In this document: piece by piece, positions 18,287 through 27,438 of the stretch
Layout of the letters: each line of letters opens with the position of its first letter
How positions within the stretch are numbered: position 1 is the stretch's first letter
From: Thermoplasmatota archaeon
Lineage (GTDB): Archaea > Thermoplasmatota > Poseidoniia > Poseidoniales > Thalassarchaeaceae
Reading direction: 5' to 3'
Assembly: GCA_030828405.1 (NCBI GenBank)
Contig: JAURCP010000001.1
Coordinates: 101,502-158,081, forward strand
Length of the DNA: 56,580 bases
Notes under the pieces: model-generated
Told to the model about the DNA's origin: nothing
The model's input: only the letters and a program-made list of their open reading frames with translations
Databases searched by the model: none
Made by a program: the position numbers and the translations under genes

Positions 18287-19297
18287 CTAATTTTTGTATG
18301 AGGCTACCATCTTTCGAACAGCATCTTCAACTGGTATTTCTCCATCTAATAACTGACTTAAAGAAGATAGGAAAGGTATCTCAACATTTAATTTAGGAGC
18401 TATTTTTACAAACATTCTGGTTGCTCTAACGCCCTCTGCCACCATATGCATTTCATCTAGAGCCTCTTCTAGGGATTTTCCGTTTCCTAACATTTCTCCA
18501 AGCGTTCTATTTCTACTTCTTGGGCTGGTCGCTGTGACGTATAAATCTCCTAATCCTGCGGGACCAAATGCTGTTGAAGGTTCAGCCCCCATTGCATTTA
18601 GTAATCTAATTCCTTCACTGAATCCTGCTAGAACTAATGCTGCTTTCAGATTATCTCCTCCGATACTATTCCTGAGTCCATCTACTAGTCCACAAGCAAG
18701 TGCGACTGTATTCTTGAATGCGCCCCATAGTTCTGCTCCTTCAGGATCATCAGCGGCAGTAAGTACCAAGGTATTGGTCGATAATCTCGCTGCAATTTTT
18801 TCAGCCACTAATCTATCATGACAAGCAACCAATGCTGTAGTCATCACACCTCTAGCTACTTCAGGAGCTATCGTGGGGCCGGTCATTACAACTAATGGAT
18901 TAGATTTTTTTGCTTCTTTCAATCTTTTTGTGATTGCCTTAGATATAATTCCGGAACCTCCTTCTTCTTCAGGAGCTAAGCCCTTTGCTAAATCAATTAG
19001 TAAATGAGAAGGTCTTAGATATGGAATAATTTGGTCAACAACGCTTAGGATGATGCCACTGGGTATTGCTAAAACTATAATTTCACAATCAGTAGTTATA
19101 TCTTCAATTTGCATTGTAGCCTGTAAATCTGGAATTTTTGTATGTGGTAGGTATTTTTGATTTATATTCTCTGTCATTATAGACTCATATACTTCTTGTT
19201 CAATTGTCCATCCCATTACATTGTGTCCGTCATCACACCATACTTTAGCAAGTGCAGTTCCCCAATTACCCAAACCAATAATACCTATACGAGCCAT
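18287..19297 (-). CDS. gpsA: NAD(P)-dependent sn-glycerol-3-phosphate dehydrogenase, bacterial type
   Basis: GpsA reduces dihydroxyacetone phosphate to sn-glycerol-3-phosphate, the bacterial/eukaryal lipid backbone. The preferred start is ATG 19297 (MARIGIIGLGNWGTALA), preceded by GAGGGAG; an in-frame upstream start at 19327 would add ten residues and spoil the N-terminal Rossmann fold. The GxGxxG-type motif is GLGNWG. The family's AFKNTVALACGLVDGL segment carries the catalytic Lys, and SRNRTLGEMLGNGKSLEEAL is the usual C-terminal signature. The resulting 336 residues are normal for the family. Canonical archaea use the unrelated G1P dehydrogenase, so the presence here is notable. It stands alone, convergent with the transferrin operon. 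Confidence 0.96.
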   Translation of the reverse strand: MARIGIIGLGNWGTALAKVWCDDGHNVMGWTIEQEVYESIMTENINQKYLPHTKIPDLQATMQIEDITTDCEIIVLAIPSGIILSVVDQIIPYLRPSHLLIDLAKGLAPEEEGGSGIISKAITKRLKEAKKSNPLVVMTGPTIAPEVARGVMTTALVACHDRLVAEKIAARLSTNTLVLTAADDPEGAELWGAFKNTVALACGLVDGLRNSIGGDNLKAALVLAGFSEGIRLLNAMGAEPSTAFGPAGLGDLYVTATSPRSRNRTLGEMLGNGKSLEEALDEMHMVAEGVRATRMFVKIAPKLNVEIPFLSSLSQLLDGEIPVEDAVRKMVASYKN

Positions 19298-19401
19298 AGT
19301 CTCCCTCAAATTCGCTCGCTTTAACATCCGGTTAAGACCCTTGGGTCTGAGAAGGGCTCATCCGTTGCATTCTTGACTCAAATGCTCTCCGGCGAATACA
19401 A

Positions 19402-19486
19402 GCAGGGGTACCCGAGTGGTCAAAGGGGCTGGGTTTAGGTCCCAGTGCGTAGTGCTTCGCAGGTTCAAATCCTGTCCCCTGCACCA
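19402..19486 (+). tRNA. tRNA-Leu (anticodon UAG)
   Basis: The acceptor stem GCAGGGG/CCCCTGC pairs fully, followed by A73 and an encoded CCA. The anticodon stem CTGGG/CCCAG encloses loop TTTAGGT, giving UAG, which reads CUA leucine codons. A 13-base variable arm marks a class II tRNA. The T-arm is GCAGG-TTCAAAT-CCTGT with one G-U pair. No intron is visible. Confidence 0.96.
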
Positions 19487-19516
19487 TTTTTTATTTTCAT
19501 TATGACTATTTTTTAA
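19487..19516 (+). terminator. T-rich terminator after tRNA-Leu
   Basis: The non-template strand has a run of six T directly after the CCA, followed by TATTTTC and another T6 run. Archaeal RNA polymerase terminates at such U-tracts without needing a hairpin. Confidence 0.55.
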
Positions 19517-19572
19517 TGTATTATACATTACTGAACCGTTGACTTAATGTCCCGCGCCTTCTTGCATGTATT

Positions 19573-21630
19573 ATGGGCGAAGAGGCAACTATGTCCACGG
19601 GTTTAAATTCATCTTCAGAAATTAAACATTCAGAAAACAATAGCCTCGATAAGGAACTTGATAGAATTAGATTACGTCGGACAGATAAAAATAAAAGATT
19701 CCCCAAGACCTTCGATGACGTTGTATTAATTTTTGGCCTAGTTGCTGGAATTGTATTTTTTGGTGGAGTGACTCTTTTATCCTCTGGTATGTTAGCAGGT
19801 GATTCAATCATTTTAGATGAAACTCTTTCAAAAACACCACTTGATACAGGGGGTGAATGCGTAGATAATCTAGGCGCAGTATCTTTCAGTATCTTTATCG
19901 AGAATCATGATGATGTTACAGTAAGATCTAAGAACGTTTTATTAGATAAATTTTCTGTATTGGTGGTTAAGATTACTAATTATACTGACTCAGAACCATA
20001 TTATGAATACTATGAAACTGACATTGGGAATGTAGATTTTTCGTTTGAATTAGAGGAAGATGTTTATGATGGTCATTATTTATTATCAGCACAGATTTTT
20101 CAAAGTTTAGATGATAATGAATTAGATGTAACAAACAAATCAACTTTCGAGGATGCTTCATCAGAACTTCAAAGAAATGGTGATGAGAAAATTGTAGATT
20201 TAGAGGTATCTGGACATTCGTTAGAGATTTCTGATCCAGAACCTAGAGATTGTTTTACGATGACTGAGTTCGGATATTGGGGCTGGGCTTTAATGGCTGC
20301 AGAATGGGCAGGAGGTAGAGAAACCGCAATGTTAACCGGAGGTAGTGCAGGAGTTCCAGCTTGGTGGATGGCTTCAATTTCCTTAGGGATGTCAATTTTC
20401 TTTTTGTGTGTTCAGTATCCGTTAATGCATCGAATGTATCATCGTGATATAGACGATATTTTAACTAAAAAGCAACTTTTCCGACTTATTGAAAGAACTC
20501 TAATTAAATCAGAAGGGGATCTCAGAATAAGTATAAATTTTGATGAATTAAAAATGCAAGAAAGAGCCATTTCTATTGATATTATTATACCATATATTAC
20601 TACAAATAAGACAATTGGTGAAGCCACAGATATCCGTGCTAGATTAACTAAAGATTTGCTTGAAGAGTTCTCTATTTTCGGTGAGATGCGCCCGCTACAG
20701 ATAAAGTCGATATGCTTAGATGGGAAAAATAATACATCTAATAATGAATTCATTCTTTCCAGTGATCTTTCTCTAATCGTTTCCGAAAGGAGTCCCTTAT
20801 CTGAAGATTACAGTATATTCTTTTCAGGTCTTGGAGCTAATGGTAAATTGGAGGAAGAAATTATTCATGTTCTAGATAAATGGTTCAGAAAACACAATCT
20901 TCTTGATTATGGCTCTGCAATAATTGTCGATGAAGAATCAGTTCTTATCAGAGTGATATATACTCCTATGATGAAGTTTTCATATTTCCTCTACCGTAAG
21001 TCATTCATTGACATGCAAGATGATTTAAACGATTTTCTTCTTATGAATTTAGAAGATTTATTGGGTGATAGAGAATTAATTGTTAGTGCAAGAAACGAAA
21101 AAGCTAGTCTTTCAGATAGAGCGGTTGCAGGAAGAGTTGAACTAGGAGCGAATCAAGACGATTTAGTCGGCGAGGCTATGGTCGCAAAACAAGCTGGATT
21201 AACTGGAGTTTTATTACAGAATCCATTCATGGGAGATATTTTATCATCTGTCGAATATGTAGCACACTCGAACAGATCTAGAATAGATAAATATGGATTT
21301 TGGGGATTGATTGTGTTTGTTTGGATTCCATTCATGGCAAGTGGTGTATTGGTAGGTGCTATGTTAGGTTTGGTGGCTAGAATGCGTTTTAGAAGAGTTT
21401 TACTTGCCTGTTTAGTTGGCGGTTCTGCCGCTTCAATAACTTGGGCTTATACTGCTAGAGGAATAATAGAATTTATGGAAAAATATCATGCTCAAACTTT
21501 CATACCATTTTTGATTTTACTAGCCTTTGTTTTTACTTTCTTACACCTCAGAAGGAATAAAAGAAGAAGAAGAGAAGAATTATTCAGGGAGTCGATGGCT
21601 TTCTTCGCTGGCTCATCAAATTCGATTTAA
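19573..21630 (+). CDS. Membrane protein with C-terminal COG2426/small-multidrug-export-like domain
   Basis: The 685 residues form several parts. A basic cytosolic N-terminus is followed by a membrane helix (about 49-73) and a beta-rich extracytoplasmic domain (about 80-255). A second helix pair lies near 262-285. A long cytosolic alpha/beta region (about 290-570) is unrecognised. A C-terminal block of three hydrophobic helices spans about 575-665. In that block, IPFMASGVLVGAMLGLVARM, RFRRVLLACLVGGSAASITW follow the pattern of COG2426/Sm_multidrug_ex proteins (P-x-x-G-x-x-x-GA-x-x-G...RF..AL.A...G). It ends in an Arg/Lys-rich tail. Its promoter and tRNA neighbour give no functional context. 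The ABC exporter genes follow after 30 bases, so the proteins may act together. The domain call is by eye. Confidence 0.65.
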   Translation: MGEEATMSTGLNSSSEIKHSENNSLDKELDRIRLRRTDKNKRFPKTFDDVVLIFGLVAGIVFFGGVTLLSSGMLAGDSIILDETLSKTPLDTGGECVDNLGAVSFSIFIENHDDVTVRSKNVLLDKFSVLVVKITNYTDSEPYYEYYETDIGNVDFSFELEEDVYDGHYLLSAQIFQSLDDNELDVTNKSTFEDASSELQRNGDEKIVDLEVSGHSLEISDPEPRDCFTMTEFGYWGWALMAAEWAGGRETAMLTGGSAGVPAWWMASISLGMSIFFLCVQYPLMHRMYHRDIDDILTKKQLFRLIERTLIKSEGDLRISINFDELKMQERAISIDIIIPYITTNKTIGEATDIRARLTKDLLEEFSIFGEMRPLQIKSICLDGKNNTSNNEFILSSDLSLIVSERSPLSEDYSIFFSGLGANGKLEEEIIHVLDKWFRKHNLLDYGSAIIVDEESVLIRVIYTPMMKFSYFLYRKSFIDMQDDLNDFLLMNLEDLLGDRELIVSARNEKASLSDRAVAGRVELGANQDDLVGEAMVAKQAGLTGVLLQNPFMGDILSSVEYVAHSNRSRIDKYGFWGLIVFVWIPFMASGVLVGAMLGLVARMRFRRVLLACLVGGSAASITWAYTARGIIEFMEKYHAQTFIPFLILLAFVFTFLHLRRNKRRRREELFRESMAFFAGSSNSI

Positions 21631-21669
21631 GATGTTTAAACTACTCTATGAAACAAAAAGGTGAACACT

Positions 21670-22368
21670 GTGAATAAATTATTGAAAATGGAAAACTTAG
21701 AACGACATTATGAAACTCCTGCTGGTGTAGTCAAAGCTCTTGATGGTGTTTCTTTCGAAATTTCAGAAGGTGAACGTATTATCCTTCTAGGTCCATCAGG
21801 CTCAGGAAAAACTACACTCTTGAATTGTCTTTCGGCTCTTGACAGTCCAACTGGTGGGACATATAAATTCTTTGAGAGTGAAGTGCCACGTAATAATTCT
21901 GAGAAAATGACTTCTTTTCGAAGGGAAAATATAGGCTATGTGTTCCAATTTTTTAATTTACTTCAGGACCTTACAGTTCTAGAAAATATACTTTTAATTC
22001 AGGAATTATCTGGTAATAAAGACTTTTCTCGTGCGAAGGATTTGTTGAAACTTGTCGGCCTTGAAGCCGAAATCGATCGTTTCCCTGGAGAGATTAGTGG
22101 CGGTCAGCAACAGCGTGTTGCTATCGCTCGTAGTATAGCGAAGAGACCTACGCTATTGCTCGGTGACGAATTGACTGGAAACCTAGATACTGAAACATCA
22201 AACAAAGTTATGGAAGCCTTAGTAGGAGCTTGTAAGCAAGAAAATATTACTTCTGTTTTCGTTACTCATGATGAAGGATTAGTCAAATATGCTACAAGAG
22301 TAATTCGAATTGATAGTGGTAAAATCATCTCTGATGAGAAAATCGATAATCAATATGATGGAGTTTAA
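21670..22368 (+). CDS. MacB/LolD-type ABC exporter ATPase
   Basis: This ATPase subunit pairs with the FtsX-type permease that follows, working by mechanotransmission rather than substrate channelling. GTG 21670 is preferred over GTG 21661 because AGGTGA lies five bases before it. Walker A is GPSGSGKTT, the Q-loop is YVFQFFNLL, the signature is ISGGQQQR, Walker B is LLLGDELTGNLD, and the H-loop is FVTHD. The resulting 232 residues match the family. Typical roles of such pairs are lipoprotein handling, antimicrobial peptide or polymer export, or surface enzyme control. The sequence does not say which. The permease starts 14 bases after the stop. Confidence 0.93.
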   Translation: MNKLLKMENLERHYETPAGVVKALDGVSFEISEGERIILLGPSGSGKTTLLNCLSALDSPTGGTYKFFESEVPRNNSEKMTSFRRENIGYVFQFFNLLQDLTVLENILLIQELSGNKDFSRAKDLLKLVGLEAEIDRFPGEISGGQQQRVAIARSIAKRPTLLLGDELTGNLDTETSNKVMEALVGACKQENITSVFVTHDEGLVKYATRVIRIDSGKIISDEKIDNQYDGV

Positions 22369-22382
22369 CTGGAGATATTTCA

Positions 22383-24833
22383 ATGTCTATTTTACTGAAT
22401 AAACGTTTGGCACGCAGTCTTTGGCGTACCAAAATTCGTCTTATTGCCGTTGTATTGATGGTGTTTGTTGGTGTATTTGCTGGAATCACCTTTGGTGGTT
22501 ATACGCATAATCTTGGAGGTATGTATGATACAATGCAAGCTGATGATGACGAAGGTTCTAATCTTGCAGATATCTGGATTGATAATCGTAGTGCGATGTG
22601 GACTCCTGAACAAGTCAGTGCTTTCTGTGACTCGTTATTTTCAAATTGGGAATCAAATACTACAACCTCAATTTCTTTAGATTCATGTGAGGGTCGAACC
22701 GTTACTCAGGGAGCGATGTTCTACAGTAATGCTGATGGCGAACGTATAATCAATTCTCTCTGGCACGGAATTCCTGCCGATGCTAATGCAGACCGCGTTT
22801 GGATGCCCGAGGGTAATTCAGAAGGCCGGACAGCAGTTACAGCAGATGAAATTGTCATAGACGCTCACGTCACTGATGCTCTCAACCTCAGTCTTGGAGA
22901 TGTTGTCAGTATAGGAGCAGGAAATGTAACTGCAGATTTTACTCTCGTAGGAATTGGTTATCATCCATTGCATGTTCTTATGGCTCCTGAAGGCTCATTA
23001 TTTCCAACTGAACCCGGTGAATACGTTGTAGGCTATCTTTCCGACACTGGAATGGCTAGACTTACAGGTAGTATGATAGGTACCAGTAATACGATTATTT
23101 TGGATGTCGAAGGTACACCTTCGTATGACTTGCCAGATACTCAAGAGTATGAAGGTACAGAAATTGATATAGTGAAGGAACTTGTCACAACATCACTCAG
23201 CACTAACGAACTAGATGCACGAGTTAGAGATAGAGGGCAAAATGAACCGATAGAAATCATGCGACAAGATTTGGCTGGAGCCGAGAGAACAACAGTTCCT
23301 TTCACTGTGATGATTGCCTCAATTGCAGCCATTACCATTGTTTTGAGTCTGCAACGTTTGGTACAAAGTCAATCCAGAGAAATCGCTGTACTACGTACTC
23401 TCGGAGTCGAACGTTCATCACTTATGATTGGTTATCTTGTTGCTCCTTTGGCCATTGGAGGAGTAGGATGTACTTTGGGTGCACTGGTAGGACCTTGGGG
23501 GATGAATGGAATGTTAGATTTCTATCAAGATCTTGTTGGTTTACCAATTGTTGAGAGAACGGTTCCACTCTCAATTTATTTTTCAGTCATTTTTTCAACT
23601 ATGTTAGTTGTATTTCTATCAGGAGTATTTCCTGCATGGAAAGCGAGTCGCCTTGACCCACTAGAAGTATTAAGTGGTCAAAGTGAAATGCGTGTAGGTT
23701 CTAACAAACTCCGTAAACTTACTTCATGGATGCCAACAACACTTGGGCTTTCAATTCGATCAAGTGTCCGTAAACCTATCCGACTGACAATGACGTTTGT
23801 AGCAGTCGGTATTTCTCTGATGCTTTTTGGTTCGATTCAAATGATGGGTGCTGGACTGGAAGAAACTTTTGTTGGTGGCCTTGAAGATGATCAGACTTGG
23901 GATGCTCAAGTATACATTATGTCCGATGCTGAGGGCCCTGTTTTAGATTGGGCAGAAAATAACTCGGCTAATTACGAAATTATAATCGAAATGCCACTTG
24001 GATCAGTTACTGATTCTGAAAAAATTGAGCGAATTTTTAATGTTGTAGGTCTAGATAATTTTCAAAGTGGAATGCGTCCGGTCTCAGTAATTGAGGGGGG
24101 TCTTCCAAATACCAATGGAGTATTACCTGAAGTGATAATGGATGAAGGCAGTATGGGATTTCTTGGATGGAGTGTTGGAGAAAAACAAACTGTGAGCATT
24201 AATGGCATACAACAGGATGTTGAAATTGTTGGAATATCCAGTTCTGAGTTGGCCAGAACCATGTATTTTCTTCGTGGAGATTTGAGTGAGATTACAGGTG
24301 TTAATGCAACCTCTATTTATCTTCAACTACCTGAAGGAGTAGAGGTTAATTCAGACTTAGGTGAATTTTCTACTGGTATCGTAGAACGACAAAACCTTCT
24401 CGCTGGCATCAATAGTTTGCTTGATCAACAAACTCAAATTTTCCAGAGTATGATGTATCTTGGTCTATTGTTTACAATAGTTGTGATGTTTAATACAATG
24501 ATTATGAATGTTGCAGAACGTGATTTTGAACTGGCAACATTACGAGTATTAGGGGCTTCTACAAGTAGCCTTGGTCTGATGCTTTTGTTTGAAAGTCTTC
24601 TAATTGGTATCATCGGGGGAATTGTTGGTGTTTTGTTTGCCTATGGTGGAGCAGTAGGCTTAGCTGCATCATTTTCATCCTGGCAATTTATAGTTCCTGT
24701 TTCTGTTATTCCGAGCGTAGCTTGGCAGTTGATGGTAGGAGTGATTCTTATCGCAGTAGCAATGACTCCATTTGGAGTTTGGAGATTAAGGCGTATGGAT
24801 TTGGTGGAGAAAGTAAAAGACCTATCTCAATGA
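22383..24833 (+). CDS. FtsX-like ABC permease
   Basis: This 816-residue protein has an N-terminal membrane helix (about 17-38), a large extracytoplasmic MacB-type periplasmic core, three helices around 300-420, then a repeated helix/core/three-helix arrangement ending near 805. The first and second FtsX domains show the typical segments LQRLVQSQSREIAVLRTLGVERS and VAERDFELATLRVLGAST, with the cytoplasmic E-I-A/E-L-A-x-L-R coupling motif. PAWKASRLDPLEVLSGQ and WRLRRMDLVEKVKDLS close each repeat. This doubled form works with one ATPase dimer. GGAG precedes the ATG by about eight bases. It ends 10 bases before the exonuclease gene. Confidence 0.93.
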   Translation: MSILLNKRLARSLWRTKIRLIAVVLMVFVGVFAGITFGGYTHNLGGMYDTMQADDDEGSNLADIWIDNRSAMWTPEQVSAFCDSLFSNWESNTTTSISLDSCEGRTVTQGAMFYSNADGERIINSLWHGIPADANADRVWMPEGNSEGRTAVTADEIVIDAHVTDALNLSLGDVVSIGAGNVTADFTLVGIGYHPLHVLMAPEGSLFPTEPGEYVVGYLSDTGMARLTGSMIGTSNTIILDVEGTPSYDLPDTQEYEGTEIDIVKELVTTSLSTNELDARVRDRGQNEPIEIMRQDLAGAERTTVPFTVMIASIAAITIVLSLQRLVQSQSREIAVLRTLGVERSSLMIGYLVAPLAIGGVGCTLGALVGPWGMNGMLDFYQDLVGLPIVERTVPLSIYFSVIFSTMLVVFLSGVFPAWKASRLDPLEVLSGQSEMRVGSNKLRKLTSWMPTTLGLSIRSSVRKPIRLTMTFVAVGISLMLFGSIQMMGAGLEETFVGGLEDDQTWDAQVYIMSDAEGPVLDWAENNSANYEIIIEMPLGSVTDSEKIERIFNVVGLDNFQSGMRPVSVIEGGLPNTNGVLPEVIMDEGSMGFLGWSVGEKQTVSINGIQQDVEIVGISSSELARTMYFLRGDLSEITGVNATSIYLQLPEGVEVNSDLGEFSTGIVERQNLLAGINSLLDQQTQIFQSMMYLGLLFTIVVMFNTMIMNVAERDFELATLRVLGASTSSLGLMLLFESLLIGIIGGIVGVLFAYGGAVGLAASFSSWQFIVPVSVIPSVAWQLMVGVILIAVAMTPFGVWRLRRMDLVEKVKDLSQ

Positions 24834-24843
24834 GGGGCATATC

Positions 24844-25623
24844 ATGAGAATTGTGACTTGGAATCTAAATGGCATTAGAGCGGCACATCGTAAGGGACTT
24901 GATGATTTTATCAATAAAATAGATAGTGATGTTTGGTTATTCCAAGAAGTTAGAGCTTTACCTGAACAGATGCCAAAAGATTGGCAACCAATAGGTGGGC
25001 ATGAAATTATTTGGCACCCCGCTGAGAAAAAAGGATACTCAGGTGTCTCAACTTGGTCAAGAATAGGTATCTCCGAAGAAGGCCGTGGCATATCTACAAA
25101 TGTTGATATCAATGACTCGGAGGGACGTGTTCTTCATACAAAACATGGAAATCTTCATTGCATCAATATTTATCTTCCAAATGGTGGAGCGAATATTGAG
25201 AGACAAAAATTTAAAGATCAATGGTTAGAAGACTTACTTACCTGGTCTGAGAAATTTATTGGCTTAAATGAACCAGTATTACTTTGTGGTGATCTAAATA
25301 TTGCTCATACAGAGAATGATATTTGGAATCCCTCAGGTAATAAAAATACTTCAGGGTTCTTGATTCATGAAAGAGAATGGTTCACACGCTTTCTTTCAAT
25401 CGGTTGGTATGATCTTTTGAGAATTGATTCGGGTGATATTAAAGGACCATATTCTTGGTGGTCTAATAGAGGTCAAGCAAGAGCTCTGAACAGAGGATGG
25501 AGGATAGATTATGCTCTTGCTAACGATGCTGCTTTGGAAATTTTCCAGTCCGCAAAGATATTGAGAGAAGGGGGGCTTACTGTTTCTGACCATGCTCCTT
25601 TGATAATAGATTTAGACATTTAA
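24844..25623 (+). CDS. xthA: Exodeoxyribonuclease III / AP endonuclease
   Basis: This 259-residue enzyme cuts DNA 5' to abasic sites in base-excision repair. It has all hallmarks of the exonuclease/endonuclease/phosphatase fold: TWNLNGIRAAHRKG (Asn), LFQEVRA (metal-binding Glu), the GDLNIAHTENDI motif with catalytic Asp/Asn, RIDYALAND, and the C-terminal SDHAPLIIDLD with the catalytic His. ATG 24844 follows GAGGGG with normal spacing, and the SD overlaps the end of the FtsX gene, so it may be co-transcribed with the exporter. It is followed by two T-tracts. Nothing is unusual about its length or motifs. Confidence 0.96.
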   Translation: MRIVTWNLNGIRAAHRKGLDDFINKIDSDVWLFQEVRALPEQMPKDWQPIGGHEIIWHPAEKKGYSGVSTWSRIGISEEGRGISTNVDINDSEGRVLHTKHGNLHCINIYLPNGGANIERQKFKDQWLEDLLTWSEKFIGLNEPVLLCGDLNIAHTENDIWNPSGNKNTSGFLIHEREWFTRFLSIGWYDLLRIDSGDIKGPYSWWSNRGQARALNRGWRIDYALANDAALEIFQSAKILREGGLTVSDHAPLIIDLDI

Positions 25624-25628
25624 TATCA

Positions 25629-25656
25629 TTTTTTTCAAATTCTTGTCTTTTTTTTT
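25629..25656 (+). terminator. Double T-tract terminator
   Basis: Runs of seven T (25629-25635) and nine T (25648-25656) on the non-template strand directly follow the xthA stop and precede the shikimate operon, fitting archaeal intrinsic termination. Confidence 0.6.
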
Positions 25657-25697
25657 AATACGATACCTTTCAAGAGTAAGACGGCAGGCGATGAATC

Positions 25698-26495
25698 ATG
25701 GGAGAAGGCCTAGTAGATCGTCTCGCCAAAATTTTGCCCAATGGTCGAGGGGTCTGGATACCTATGGATCATGGAATCTCAGCGTACCCTGAAAAGGGTC
25801 TTGATAATATGGATCAGGTAGTATCTTCTTGTATTTCTGGTGGTGCAGATGCAATTGTCTTGCAGAAAGGTGCTTTGAGTCACTTTGTTGAAACTACTGG
25901 GTGGAGTAATTTTGTTTGCCATGTTTCCGTGTCTACTGTAAACGCTGGAGAAAAAAATCAATACAAAGTTAGAGTGGCTAACGCTGAAGAGTGTCTAATT
26001 AGAGGAGCCAGCGCTGTCTCAGCACAGATTAATCTAGGAGATAGTTTTGAACCTGAAATGATAGAAGAAATGGGTAAATTGACCGGTGAGGCATTACCAT
26101 TAGGTCTACCTACATTAGGTATGATTTACCCTAGAGGCCCTATGTTAAAAATCAGTGAAGGAGATATCACCAAAGGGGTTGCTCATGCTGCAAGAGTAGC
26201 ATGGGAATTAGGGTGTGACGTTGTCAAGGTGCCTTGGACCGGAGATGTCGAGTCTTTCAAATTAGTATGCCAAGCAGTTCCTATTCCTGTTCTAATTTCT
26301 GGAGGTCCCAGAAATATTTCGTTTATCGAGCTACTCCATATTGTTGAATTAGCTATCTCCGCAGGTGGTTCCGGTGTTTGTATAGGAAGACAAATTTTTG
26401 GTGCTAATGATCCGGAATCATGTGTCAAAGCGTTGAGAGCAATAGTACATGATAATTCAACATCCGCTGAGGCTTCAAAGTTGCTTGAGAGGTGA
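25698..26495 (+). CDS. 2-amino-3,7-dideoxy-D-threo-hept-6-ulosonate (ADH) synthase / class I aldolase family
   Basis: This 265-residue DhnA-type class I aldolase resembles the archaeal enzyme that condenses 6-deoxy-5-ketofructose phosphate with aspartate semialdehyde. That is the first step of the alternative archaeal route to dehydroquinate. WIPMDHGIS near the N-terminus, DVVKVPWTG with the Schiff-base Lys, and LISGGPR for phosphate binding are as expected. Fructose-bisphosphate aldolase is the close alternative. The dehydroquinate synthase II gene five bases downstream strongly favours the aromatic pathway role. It starts at ATG 25698, is the first gene of the operon, and lies after the T-tract terminator. 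Confidence 0.88.
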   Translation: MGEGLVDRLAKILPNGRGVWIPMDHGISAYPEKGLDNMDQVVSSCISGGADAIVLQKGALSHFVETTGWSNFVCHVSVSTVNAGEKNQYKVRVANAEECLIRGASAVSAQINLGDSFEPEMIEEMGKLTGEALPLGLPTLGMIYPRGPMLKISEGDITKGVAHAARVAWELGCDVVKVPWTGDVESFKLVCQAVPIPVLISGGPRNISFIELLHIVELAISAGGSGVCIGRQIFGANDPESCVKALRAIVHDNSTSAEASKLLER

Positions 26496-26499
26496 TATT

Positions 26500-27438
26500 G
26501 TGGAACTTTGGCAAGATTCTCATTCTGAATCTACTCCTGAATTTTGTTCAAGAATATGGTTAGGTAGTGCCTCTGATGTCGCCGAAGTTAATCTCGATAA
26601 CGCTCATTCCCAGGAAGAAGCAATTTCTTTGATTGGTATGATACCTTGGATTCTTGTTAGGTGTTCCGATTGGACAATGATTCCTCTAGAGAATCTAGTT
26701 TCAATTTCCAAAGGAAGTGGGACAAAAATTTCTGTAGCAATTGATAAAATAATTGATTTAAATGGTGCAGCATTCGCCCTTGAACACGGTGTTGATGCCC
26801 TACTTCTTCCCGCAAGTAATAGTGAATTATGGGACGCTGCTATAGTAATAGCATCGAAAAAAGACTCTTTTATCAAAAACTCTTCAACTTCTGTCGGTAT
26901 GGATACTGCAGTAATATATTCAATAGATTCTAGTGGAGTAGGTGAAAGAGTTTGTATCGACCTTATTGAAAGATTAGAAGTTGGTGAAGGTATGGTCATT
27001 GGTTCAAATGCATCTTTACTAGCTCTGGTACATGGAGAGACAATTGAATCTCAATTTGTTCCTATCAGACCCTTTAGAGTTAATGCCGGTTCTATTCATT
27101 CTTATGTATTGATGTCTGATGACTCAACCAGGTATCTTTCTGAACTTGAAGCAGGAGATGAGGTTACAGTTGTCTCTTCATCTGGTGATACAAGAAAATG
27201 CATTATTGGAAGATTAAAAATCGAAAGACGCCCGTTCCTAATTATCCGATTTAAAACAAAAAATGAGGAAGTAGGCCAAATAATCTTACAACAGGCAGAA
27301 ACTGTCAGATTAATAGATAAGAATGGTAATGCTTTGTCGGTTACAGATTTAAAAATTAATGATGAAATAATGATTAGGCAACAAAATCAAATGAGACATA
27401 TTGGAAAGGCAGTTGAAGGAGAGATGAATGAAAAATGA
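26500..27438 (+). CDS. 3-dehydroquinate synthase II
   Basis: This enzyme converts ADH to 3-dehydroquinate by NAD-dependent oxidative deamination, replacing bacterial AroB. The true start is GTG 26500 (VELWQDSH), three bases after GAGAGGTGAT, which itself overlaps the upstream stop; a further upstream in-frame ATG (26449) lies inside the previous gene. Family features include VGEGMVIGSNASLLALVHGE and PFRVNAGSIHSYVLMSDDSTRYLSEL, typical of the C-terminal half. The 312 residues are slightly short of the usual ~330-370. It overlaps the shikimate kinase start by four bases (ATGA). Confidence 0.93.
   Translation: MELWQDSHSESTPEFCSRIWLGSASDVAEVNLDNAHSQEEAISLIGMIPWILVRCSDWTMIPLENLVSISKGSGTKISVAIDKIIDLNGAAFALEHGVDALLLPASNSELWDAAIVIASKKDSFIKNSSTSVGMDTAVIYSIDSSGVGERVCIDLIERLEVGEGMVIGSNASLLALVHGETIESQFVPIRPFRVNAGSIHSYVLMSDDSTRYLSELEAGDEVTVVSSSGDTRKCIIGRLKIERRPFLIIRFKTKNEEVGQIILQQAETVRLIDKNGNALSVTDLKINDEIMIRQQNQMRHIGKAVEGEMNEK

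Noticed and set aside
19335-19348. Palindrome AGACCC-TT-GGGTCT as a hairpin terminator
   Set aside because: A two-base loop is too tight for a good hairpin and no T-tract follows. It could be a protein site, but there is only one copy.
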